Shown here piece after piece: positions 33,684-42,833 of a stretch of DNA of 64,000 nt (position 1 is the stretch's first letter; each line of letters starts with the position of its first letter). Position numbers and translations under genes: made by a program. The notes beneath the pieces were generated by a model. It worked only from the letters and a program-made list of their open reading frames with translations, was not told the DNA's origin and ran no database searches. Source of the stretch: CAVVIH01 sp963748295 (GTDB lineage Bacteria > Acidobacteriota > Vicinamibacteria > Vicinamibacterales > 2-12-FULL-66-21); assembly GCA_963748295.1 (NCBI GenBank), contig CAVVIH010000006.1:1612001-1676000 (forward strand). Reading direction: 5' to 3'.

Positions 33684-34412
33684 ATGACTGAACTCAACCG
33701 AATTGCTCTCGTCACCGGCGCCAGCCGGGGGCTCGGACTGGTTATCGCCCGCGTGCTCGGCGAGCGCGGATGCAGGCTCGTGATCGGCGGCCGCGATCGC
33801 GATGCGCTGGCCGCCGCGGCCGGCGAGTTGTCACGCCGCGCACCCGCCGTCGTTCCGATCGATGGCGACATCACCGACGCGACAGTTCGCGTGAGGCTGG
33901 TGGACGCGGCCCGGCAGCTTGGAGGACTCGATCTGCTCGTGAACAACGCGTCGGAGCTCGGCCCCATCGGTCCCCTCGCCACGTTCGACGTGCCGCGCTT
34001 CAGCAGGCTGTTTCCGGTCAACGTGGGAGCGCCGCTCGCGCTGACCGAGCTCGCGCTGCCGCTGCTGGCGGCGCGCCGCGGCCTGATCGTCAACATCACG
34101 AGCGACGCCGCGACCGCGGCGTATCCGGGATGGGGACCGTATGGCGCGACCAAGGCTGCGCTCGAACTGCTGACGCGCACGCTTGCGGGCGAGCTCCGCG
34201 AGCAGGGTGTGTCGGCGGTTCTCGTCGACCCCGGGGACATGCGGACGCGCATGCATCAGGAGGCGTTTCCGGGCGAGGACATTTCAGATCGGCCGCTCCC
34301 CGAGGTGACGGTCCCCTTCTGGAACTGGCTGTTCGATCAGGATCCGGAGGCTCTTCGCGGTCAGCGCCTGGCCGCGCAGCAGGAGGATGCGCGATGGCTG
34401 CAGCAGGCGTGA
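33684..34412 (+). CDS. Short-chain dehydrogenase/reductase
   Basis: NAD(P)-dependent oxidoreductase, 242 residues from ATG 33684; an in-frame ATG at 33627 is rejected because it lies inside the SoxR box. Classical SDR features: cofactor motif 'TGASRGLG' (11-18), 'NNAS' (87-90), and the catalytic Ser 140, Tyr 153, Lys 157 ('NITSDAATAAYPGWGPYGATK'). 'IGGRDRD' after the second strand contains an Arg that favours NADP(H). The gene stands directly under the SoxR box and overlaps the QueA-like gene by 19 bases, which places both in a redox-stress operon, for example for quinone or carbonyl reduction. The substrate is not known. Confidence 0.88.
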   Translation: MTELNRIALVTGASRGLGLVIARVLGERGCRLVIGGRDRDALAAAAGELSRRAPAVVPIDGDITDATVRVRLVDAARQLGGLDLLVNNASELGPIGPLATFDVPRFSRLFPVNVGAPLALTELALPLLAARRGLIVNITSDAATAAYPGWGPYGATKAALELLTRTLAGELREQGVSAVLVDPGDMRTRMHQEAFPGEDISDRPLPEVTVPFWNWLFDQDPEALRGQRLAAQQEDARWLQQA

Positions 34413-35500
34413 GCCATCCGGCGGCGTTGCCGGCGCACCTCGAGGCGGGCGAACCGCCGGAGGCGCGCGGCCTGCGGCGCGACGACGTGCGCCTGCTCGT
34501 CTCGCGCGTCGACAGCGACAGCGTCGTTCACTCGCACTTCAGGGAGCTGCCGCGCTGGCTCTCGCCCGGCGATCTGCTGGTGGTCAACACCAGCGGCACG
34601 TTGAAAGCGGCGCTGTCGGCGAGAACTGCGGACGGCCACCGGTTCGAGCTGCACCTCTCCACGCGGTTGCCGGGGAATTTCTGGGTGATCGAAGTACGGC
34701 GGCCGGGCCTCATCGCGTCGCTTCCGTGCGCCGATGCGCAGGCCGGCATCGTCTTCGAGCTGGACGGCGGTGGACGGATCGTCATCCTTGCACCATATCC
34801 GCTTGCCGGTTCCCTCGAAGCACGATCGCGTTTGTGGATTGCCGCGCTGCAGCTCGATGAACCGGTGCTGCCGTATCTCGAGCGTGCAGGACGCCCGATT
34901 CGATACAGCTACGTCACCACGCCCTGGCCCGAGTCCATGTATCAGACGGTGTTCGCGACTGAACCCGGCAGCGCGGAGATGCCATCAGCAGGACGGCCGT
35001 TCACCCCCGACCTCGTGACGCGGCTCGTTTCCAGCGGCATCCAGATCGCTCCCCTGCTGCTGCACACCGGTGTCGCCAGCCTCGAGGATCATGAACCGCC
35101 GTACGAGGAGTACTTTCGGGTGCCGGCAGAAACAGCCGAGCGCGTCAACGCGGCGCGGCGTGCAGGGCATCGTGTCATTGCGGTCGGGACGACGGTGGTG
35201 CGCGCGCTCGAGACGGTGACCGACGCGCGGCACGTGACGTCAGCGGGAGAAGGCTGGACCGATCTCGTGATCACCGAGGAGCGCCCGCTGCGCGCGGTGA
35301 GCGGGATGATCACCGGGTTCCACGAACCGCGCGCGACGCATCTCGCGATCGTGACGCAGGCGATCGCTGCCGCCGGCGGAAAAGCAGCGCCTGTGCAGCT
35401 CGAGCGCGCGTACCGCGAGGCGCAGGAAGCCGGATACCTCTGGCACGAGTTCGGGGACTCGCATCTGATCCTAGGCGACAGCGCGTCCCCTACCCGTTGA
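34394..35500 (+). CDS. QueA-family S-adenosylmethionine:tRNA ribosyltransferase-isomerase, divergent
   Basis: QueA transfers the ribose of S-adenosylmethionine to preQ1 in tRNA. This 368-residue relative keeps the fold signature: 'LSPGDLLVVNTSGTLKAAL' (canonical proteins have a D-T-R here), 'PYEEYFRVPAETAERVNAARRAGHRVIAVGTTVVRALE', 'GWTDLVITEERPLRAVSGMITGFHEPRATHL' and the closing 'AGYLWHEFGDSHLIL'. The start ATG 34394 lies inside the SDR gene and has AGGAGG eight bases before it, so the two genes are coupled. The altered conserved motif and the SoxR-linked setting make a role outside queuosine synthesis possible; no other queuosine gene is in the window. Its last 30 bases overlap the convergent esterase gene. 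Confidence 0.75.
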   Translation: MAAAGVSHPAALPAHLEAGEPPEARGLRRDDVRLLVSRVDSDSVVHSHFRELPRWLSPGDLLVVNTSGTLKAALSARTADGHRFELHLSTRLPGNFWVIEVRRPGLIASLPCADAQAGIVFELDGGGRIVILAPYPLAGSLEARSRLWIAALQLDEPVLPYLERAGRPIRYSYVTTPWPESMYQTVFATEPGSAEMPSAGRPFTPDLVTRLVSSGIQIAPLLLHTGVASLEDHEPPYEEYFRVPAETAERVNAARRAGHRVIAVGTTVVRALETVTDARHVTSAGEGWTDLVITEERPLRAVSGMITGFHEPRATHLAIVTQAIAAAGGKAAPVQLERAYREAQEAGYLWHEFGDSHLILGDSASPTR

Positions 35501-36692
35501 TTCGACGGCGATGGCGGAACGAAGCGCGTCTCTGAGTGCAACGTCACGCGGATCGCCGGTCAGCCGGGTGCCCATGCCGTTCGTCACGTACGCGTAACCG
35601 ACTCCGAGCGCAGGATCGGCGAAGCCGAACGCCCCACCCGCGCCCGGCGAGCCGAATGACGCCGAGCTGCTGCCGAATGCGACGGCCGACCCGGGCTTCA
35701 TGAACCCCAGCGAGAACTGCACTCCATCGACCTTCATGCACTCGTCGTAAAAGCCGCGCGCCGGAGGAATGGCCGGCGCGGCGAGCAGATCGAGCGTCGC
35801 CTGACGCAGCCCGAGATCGTCGCCGTGCGTGGCGAAGACGCCGTAGGCGTGCGCGATCGCGCGCGCCGTGCCGACGGCGCCGCCCGAAGGCACCTCGAGG
35901 TTGCGCGCGTAGACGCGCGGTTCGTCGTCGGCAAGCTCGGAACCTCTGAGCGCGCGGGTGATGTTGGAGCGCGGATTCATCGCATCGATCGCCAGCCGCA
36001 GCGGGAAGCCGCGGAATATGTCCAGCCACGAGGGCCGTGACAATACCGCCAGCCGCGAGTTCGGGATACGTTCGGGAAGCCTGATGTAGACGTCCAGTCC
36101 GAGCGGCGAGGCAATCTCGTCCTGGAAGAACTGGCCGAGCGTGCGATGCTGCGGATCGATTCGGCGCAACAGCTCGCTCTCGTAGAATCCGAGCGTGATC
36201 GCGTGGTAGGCCTGACGCGTACCCGGTTCCCACGCGGGCGTCTGGCGTGCCAGCACGTCGGCCAGGCGATCGGGATTCATGACGAGCGCACGGTCGAGCG
36301 GCACGTCGAGCGCATACAACCCTGCCTGGTGCGCCAGCAGCTGACGGACGGTGATTCGCTCCTTCCCGCGCTGCCCGAACTCCGGCCAGTACCTGGAGAC
36401 CCGATCGTCGTAATCGAGCCACCCGCGTGAGTGCGCGATGGCCAGCGTCATCGCCGCCAGACCCTTGGTGGCCGAGTAGACGATCACCATCGTGTCCCGC
36501 TCCCACGGTTCGCCGGTCTGCCGGTTCCGGCGTGCCGCCCCACAGGTCGACGACTTTTTCACCGCCGCGATACGCGCAGCACGCCGCGCCAAGCTCGCCG
36601 CGGCGCTCGAAGTTCTCCGCGAAAGCGTCTCTCACGCCTTCGAATCCGCGGGTGACGTATCCACCAATCGAGTGCGAGGCGGCGGCTGACAT
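35471..36692 (-). CDS. Serine beta-lactamase-like esterase/hydrolase, one frameshift
   Basis: Class C beta-lactamase fold hydrolase of the EstB type. The ATG at 36692 has AGGAGG seven bases upstream and opens 'SAAASHSIGGYVTRGFEGVRDAFAENF', reading to 'VVDLWGG'; the rest continues in another frame from about 36515-36545. The nucleophile motif S-x-x-K is 'YSATKG'; 'AYHAITLGFYESELLRR' supplies the Tyr-containing motif 2, and 'GAGGAFGFADPALGVGYAYVTNG' the C-terminal strand motif. No signal peptide, so it is cytoplasmic. Joined length about 405 residues. The substrate is probably an ester; hydrolysis of beta-lactams is not implied by the fold alone. Confidence 0.83.
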
Positions 36693-36859
36693 GGTTCCTC
36701 CTTGGGCCGCATGCGGCAGCCCTGCGCGACGGTCATGTCGGTAAGCGGCAAAGGCCGTGCCTCGCGTCGGCGTGCGTATCGCTTGAGTTCGTCGTGCCAC
36801 AGCGTCGTGAGGGCGCTGAATACTTCGCAGCCGCCGCGGCATTTTGCCCGCCGTGCCAT
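36632..36859 (-). CDS. Possible small protein upstream of the esterase gene
   Basis: An ATG at 36859 opens 75 codons with GC-rich third positions: 'ARRAKCRGGCEVFSALTTLW' and a basic helix after it, ending inside the esterase gene. The ribosome site of the esterase (AGGAGG) falls inside it, so it could be a coupled leader peptide or small cytoplasmic protein. There is no clear ribosome site of its own, and the overlap could be chance in high-GC sequence. It is the only candidate content in the 232-base gap between the esterase and patatin genes. Confidence 0.25.
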   Translation of the reverse strand: MARRAKCRGGCEVFSALTTLWHDELKRYARRREARPLPLTDMTVAQGCRMRPKEEPCQPPPRTRLVDTSPADSKA

Positions 36860-36924
36860 CACCGCGAGCGTTCGCACGAGAACGGAGCGGCGACACGCAA
36901 GACGGCGTAGAATGGCGGTTTCCG

Positions 36925-39787
36925 ATGGAACAATCCGGGGAGACCCAACCGGCGTCGACGAGCGCCTTCGGCTGGACAGCTGTGCTCGAGGCCGAGTACG
37001 AGGCGCTCTACGGCGAGAAGCCGTTCCTGAACGGCGCGCCGGCCGATCGTCATGCCCGCTTGACCGCCCTGCATCTGCTCCTGCACGAGCGGCGGCCCAC
37101 CGCGCTTTGCCTCTCGGGCGGTGGCATCCGCAGCGCAACGTTCGGGCTCGGCGTGCTCCAGGCGCTCGGCCGCATCGGCGTGCTCGGCAAGCTCGATTAC
37201 CTCTCCACGGTCTCCGGCGGCGGCTACGTCGGCGGCTGGCTGACATCCTGGCTCAGCCGCGACGGAAGTGCCGAGGTGCTGCAGGGACTCAATCCCGGAC
37301 ACGTTGGCGGCATGCGTGGCGAAGCCGCGCGGCTCTCGCCGGTCAACCGGCTGCGCGCCACGTGCCGTTACCTTGCCCCGCAAGGAGGCCTGGTTTCCGC
37401 CGACGTCTGGACCCTGCTCTCGACGATGGGGCGGAATCTCCTGCTCAACTGGCTGGTGCTGCTTCCGCTGCTTGCCGGCGTGCTGCTCGTCCCGCGGATC
37501 TACCTCGCCACCGTCGCAATCCTCGAGCGCAACGTCATGCTGCCGCCGGACCAGCCGTGCCTGCCGGCTGACGCGGCGCCGTTCTGGCTCGCGCTCGTCA
37601 CGCTGACGATGTTCGTGGTGGCGATCGGGTATGTCGTCATGAACTTCGTGGGTCGCGGCGAGAGCTGGTCGCAGGGACGCTTCCTCTCCTTCGTGGTCGC
37701 GCCGACGGTGCTCGGAACGATTGCGCTGACGCTGTTCTGGTCCGCTTATCCCTGTGCGCCGGACGAAGCGGATGCGATCTTCGTGTCGGCGGTGCTGCCA
37801 GCGGCTGGATGGCTGCTCGTCGGCGCGCTCGCACGCCCGAAGCTCCGCACCGCGATCCCGGCCATCGCGGCCGCCGCGCTGACCGGTGGCGCACTGCTCT
37901 GGTCGGCGTGGTCGCCGAATCAGCCTCCACCGCCCGCGATCCTGATCGGCGTTCCGCTGATCCTGGTTGCCGCCGCGGCATTCAACCGCAAGTCGAAGAA
38001 CGAACATCCCGGGTTACACGAGCCCGCCGTCCGTATGGCGGCCGGTGCGCGGACGGTCACGGCGGCGCTCGTGGCATGCCCGATCGTCGGGTTCGGCGCC
38101 TACTGGTTCGCGCGCAAGTACTTCTACTTCGGCGATCCTCTCGGCCAGTCCTATGCCGTGTTTGCCGTGCCCGGCATCCTCGGCCTGATGCTGCTCGCGA
38201 ACACGACGTTCCTGGGCCTGGCGAGCGACGAGCTGACCGATGCGGCGCTGGAATGGTGGAACCGCTTCGCGGCGTGGCTCGCGATCGCGGCGACCCTCTG
38301 GCTGGCCGCGGGCGTTCTCGTGTTCTACCTTGCCGACGTCATCGAGCTGGGCGTGCAGGCCGCCGCGGCGGCGCTGCAGCTCGAACATCACACGTCGTCC
38401 GCGATCTTCAGCGTGCTCGGTCCCTCTGATCAGCTCCATGGCCGGCCTGGCGGCGAGGTCGGGCGGCGTGGAGGGCAAGCCCTCGGCGGTCCGCCTGGCG
38501 CTGCAACGGATCGCGCTGCCCGTCACCATCGTGGCGCTGCTGGCCACGATCGCGTGGTTCAACGCGTGGGCGCTGCGGGGATTCGCGGCGCCCGGCGAGA
38601 ATGCGGAGCCCGCGGGGCTCGGTGATGTGGTGATGCTCGCGGCGTTTCTGCTGGCGCTGGGGCTGCTCGTGAGCCGGTTCGTTCCGGTCAATCGCTTCTC
38701 GCTGCACGGAATGTATCGTCAGCGGCTCGTGCGCACGTTTCTCGGCGCGTCCCACGCGGATCGGAACCCGAACGCGTTCACCGGCTTCGACCCCACCGAC
38801 GATCTTCGCGTGCACGAGCTGAAGGGTGTGCGTCCGCTGCACGTCATCAACGCCACGCTGAACAACGTCTCGTCGACGAGTTACGGGCGCAACGATCGAA
38901 ATGCCTACGCGTTCACGTTCTCGCCGCTCCATGTCGGCAGCACCACGGTCGGCTATCGCGCCTCGTCCGAGTACGGGTCCGATGGCGGCGGCCCGGCGAC
39001 CGGGCTGTCGCTCGGCATGGCGCTCGCGGTCTCGGGAGCGGCGGCGAGTCCGGCCATGGGCATGTACTCGTCGCATGCGCGCGCATTTCTGCTGACGCTT
39101 GCCAATGCGCGTCTCGGCCTCTGGTTCGGCAATCCGAAGGATCCCGCCGCGTGGCAGCGGAGCGATCCCGCGCTCGGTGTCGGTCCCATCGTTCGCGAGC
39201 TGCTCGGCCTCGCGACCGACAACAATCCCTACGTCTACCTGTCGGACGGGGGACACTTCGAGAATCTCGGCCTGTGGTCGATGGTGGTCCGCCGGTGCGG
39301 TGTGATCATCGTCTCGGACGCGGGATGCGATCCGGAGTACACGTTCGCGGATCTCTCCAACGCGGTGCGGCGGATCCGAATCGATCTGGGAATCCCGATC
39401 GAGTTCGGGCCGATCGACATGTCGCGGTCCGGCCAAGGCACCAGCAACCGGCACGCCGCGATCGGAACCATCCGGTACAGCGCGGTCGACGGTCCCGGCA
39501 CGCCAAACGGCACACTGCTGTATTTCAAGGCGACGCTTTCGGGCGACGAGTCGATCGACGTCCGCAACTTCGCGACGCTGAACCCCGTGTTCCCGCACGA
39601 TCCCACCGGCAACCAGTTCTTCGACGAGGATCGCTTCGAGAGTTACCGCGCGCTGGGGTATCACAGCATCATGACGTTCGGAGAAAAGCTGGCGGATGCG
39701 GACGCGTGGGACCTCGTTGCCGCGATGTCTCGTGCGCAATCGACGGCCGCCGCCGCGTCCCGGCCAGTTGAAGGAGTCCACACATGA
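36925..39787 (+). CDS. Patatin-like phospholipase fused to a multi-pass membrane domain, one frameshift
   Basis: Lipid acyl hydrolase. From ATG 36925: oxyanion loop 'LCLSGGGIRSATFGLGVL' (Ser-Gly-Gly-Gly at 64-67), nucleophile Ser 97 in 'LSTVSGGGYVGGWL', then an insertion of about ten membrane helices (roughly residues 170-560: 'LLLNWLVLLPLLAGVLLV', 'LALVTLTMFVVAIGYVVM' and so on), and the dyad Asp in 'NPYVYLSDGGHFENLGLW' near the C-terminus. The frame changes at about 38415-38425 within the membrane region. Total about 950 residues. The membrane domain splitting nucleophile and Asp is seen in a subset of bacterial patatins. The stop overlaps the start of the catalase-like gene by four bases, implying joint translation. 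Confidence 0.85.
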
Positions 39788-42700
39788 CGTCGGTTCTGGA
39801 TGATGCCTCTCTGACAGACTTCGAGCGGAGGCTTCCGACCGAAGCGGCCGACATCGACGAGATCGTCCGCGGCATGCGTGCGGTCCAGAAGCAGGCGGCT
39901 GAGGCTGGCAACCGGCCGCTCTCGCGTGGCACGCACGCGAAAGGCCTGTGCGTGCAGGCGGAGTTCGAAGTCCTCGATATCAGGCGGTCGCATCGCGAGC
40001 CGGCAATCGCCGGCCGCCTTGCCAGCGGCATCTTCGCCGTTCCCGGCACGTATCCCGCTACTGTCCGCTTCGCCAACGCCGACGGCGGTCATCGTCCCGA
40101 CCGCTGGCGCGACGTCAGGGCGATGTCGTTCGCCGTCGAGTTGCCGCCGGGTGTCGTGCCGGGCAGGACGCGCCTCGATTACTCGATGAACAGCGCGAGC
40201 ACGTTTCCCATCAACGACGCGCACGCGTTCGCGGTAGCGGTCCGCGTGCTGTCGGCGCAGGGATTCCGCGCGAAGTGGAAGGCATTTCGATCGCTGACGC
40301 GCGGCGACTTCGGCAGCCTGCTGCAGACGATCCGGCTCGGACGCAAGCAGCAGCGCGGCACCCCGCGGAAGCCGTACCAGCAGCTTCGTTATTGGAGCAC
40401 GGTGCCGTTTCTGTTCGGCGGCGACGATGCGGTGAAATACTCGGCCATCCCGAGGGACAACCCCGCGCGCCCGCTGCAGACCTCACCCAATCGGCTGCAG
40501 GAAGAGCTGACGCGCCACGTCAACGAAGACGAGCGGATGAGCGAGTTCGATTTCGCGGTGCAGTTCCTCGAGCCGGAACTGATGACGCATTTCGGCGAGC
40601 GCCGCGACCCCGCTTTCTGGGTCGAGAACGCCACCGTCGAGTGGAATGAGCTCGAGTCACCCTTTCACGTCGTCGGTCGTCTTCGTCTGCTGCCTCGATC
40701 CGTGCTGGCGCCGGGGGACTCGGAACGGTTTGCGATCGACGTCACCGAACACTCGACCGCCGACACCCGGCCGATCGGCAGCATCAACCGCGCGCGGTGG
40801 CACGCGGAGTCGGCCAGCCGCGCGGCGCGTCTCGCGCAGCCGGTCACTGCGACCCCGTGGACGCCGGTAAAACGCGCGAAAAAGATCTTCTGGGCCGCAA
40901 CCGCGGCGGCGGCGCTGGTTTTTGCCGCGGTGTTGGGCTGGGCGATAGGCCCCGTCGCGAAAGATCTTCCCGAGCGGCTGCAGTATCCACCGACGCCGCT
41001 CGGAGGCAACGGGCTGACCGCCGAAGAGCGCCAGCAGGTACTACCACTTGAGCGAAGGCGGCGAAGCCTTTCCGATCGCCTGGCTGCTTGCGCTCGAACA
41101 GCAGGTGACCGGCGCGGATGGACGCGTCACCTACAGGCCGTTCCTCGAGAACGTCGAGCGGTTCGGGTTTCTCCCGGATCCGCCGAGCCGCTACAACCCC
41201 TACGGGCTTCCGGTGGGCGTCACCGCGGGCTACGGACGGATCACCGGGCAGCAGATGATGGGCCTGAACTGCACGGCCTGCCACGTCGGCGAGCTGCACT
41301 ACAACGGGCGGGCGTTCCGCATGGACGGCGGCCCGTCCATGGCCTACATCAACGCGTTCATCAAGGCGATCGTCGATGAAACGGTCGCGACGGCGAACAG
41401 CTGGCAGCGCCGCAACCGCTTCCTCGATCGCTGGCGGCGCGTCCAGCTCGTGCCGCTCCCTGCCGATCCTGTCGTCAAGACGGCCGGCGCTTCAGACAGT
41501 CCCGACGGCGTGACCGAAGTACTCGACGGCGGCGATCCCGGCGCGTTCAGACGCGTGCTCGCGGGCCTGCGCATGGCGATCACGAACCGGTCGCTGCTGA
41601 TGGACAAGCTGCACGGGTTCCAGGCGGTGAAGCTGGTGGTCCAGGCGCAGCCGCTCGGCACCGACGAGGGCTACGGCCGTAACGACGCTTTCGGCGTCGG
41701 GCGCAACGAGTTGTTCGGCGCTTTCAAGGACCCGAACTTCACGGAAGGACTCAACGTGCTTCCCGCCGATGCGCCGGTCAGCTTTCCGCATCTCTGGGGC
41801 ATGGAGCGGACGTCCTGGTTCCAGTGGGGCGTGAGCACGAACTCGGTGATCGAACGGAATATCGGACAGGCGCTGGGCGTCGGCGCGACCATGCAGCCGG
41901 ACAAGGGCTACAGGAGCACGGTCCGCCTCGACAACCTGCACGCGATGGAGGGACTTCAGTACAAGCTGACGGCGCCCATCTGGCCGGCCGACCTGTTCGG
42001 ACCAATCGATCGCGTCAAGGCCGAGCGCGGCAGGAAAATCTTCGATCGCACCTGCGCGCTGTGCCACGAAACCTACGGCAAGACCGGCGATCTGAACGAG
42101 TACCAGCTGTTCGCGCTCGACGTGGTGGGAACGGATCCGAGCACCGCCATCAATTTCGAACGCACGGTGATGACCGCAGAAGGACCGAAGCCGTTCGGAA
42201 CCGCGGCCTTCGAAATCGTGACCCGCGTCAAGGAGGCCTACTACAAGGAGCACAACACGCCCCCGGACGTGCAGGCGGCCTGGGAATCGCGAGGCACGCG
42301 CCCCAAGCCGGAATACCGCACGCCGCTCCTGCAGTACCGAGCAGTATCCCGACACCAGGCACCACGGCATTTACCGCGCGAAAACGCTGAAGGGCATCTG
42401 GGCGACGGCGCCGTTCCTCCACAACGGATCGGTACCCACCCTGTACGATCTGCTGCGGCCCGCCGACGAGCGTCCGGCGACCTTCAAGCTCGGCACGAAG
42501 GAATACGATCCCGTGAAGCTTGGCTACATCGCCGACGGCCCGCGGTTTCTCACCGCGCCAGGGATGAAGCCGTTCGTGTACGACACGCGGCATCTCGGCA
42601 ACTGGAACACCGGACACGAGTGGTGGTTCTATCCGGATCTCGATGACGAGATGCGCTTCGACATCATCGAATTCCTGAAGACGTTCGACGACGTGAACTA

Positions 42701-42833
42701 TCCGGGCGATTACAGGTTCGAGCGGCCGGCCAACCTGCCGGACAACGTGCGGATGAAGAAGCCGCTCCCGATCACGCAGAAGCCCGGCGCGAGATACGTC
42801 AGCCGATCTGATCGAGGACCGAGCGGGCGGTAA
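39784..42833 (+). CDS. Catalase-like domain joined to a di-heme c-type cytochrome, two frameshifts
   Basis: The first part (about residues 1-350) is a minimal catalase-family heme protein: 'RGTHAKGLCVQAEFEVLD', 'GTYPATVRFANADGG', 'DVRAMSFAVELPPG', 'INDAHAFAVAVRVL' and 'YWSTVPFLFGGDDAVKYSAIP'. A membrane helix follows ('FWAATAAAALVFAAVLGWAI'), then, in a second frame from about 41036, a cytochrome with two heme c sites CTACH (41270-41284) and CALCH (42053-42067), and in a third frame from about 42345 the family-typical 'KGIWATAPFLHNGSVPTLYDLL'. The latter resembles di-heme peroxidases and RoxA-type oxygenases. Whether this is one fused protein or two genes blurred by an indel cannot be settled. 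Coupled to the patatin gene, it suggests oxidation of released fatty acids. Confidence 0.78.

Noticed and set aside
35471..36692. Antibiotic-resistance beta-lactamase
   Set aside because: It has the S-x-x-K fold but no signal peptide, and overall features match cytoplasmic EstB-like esterases; resistance cannot be inferred.
38408..39781. 457-residue minus-strand open frame opposite the patatin gene
   Set aside because: The plus strand has clear patatin residues (DGG dyad); the opposite frame is a shadow.
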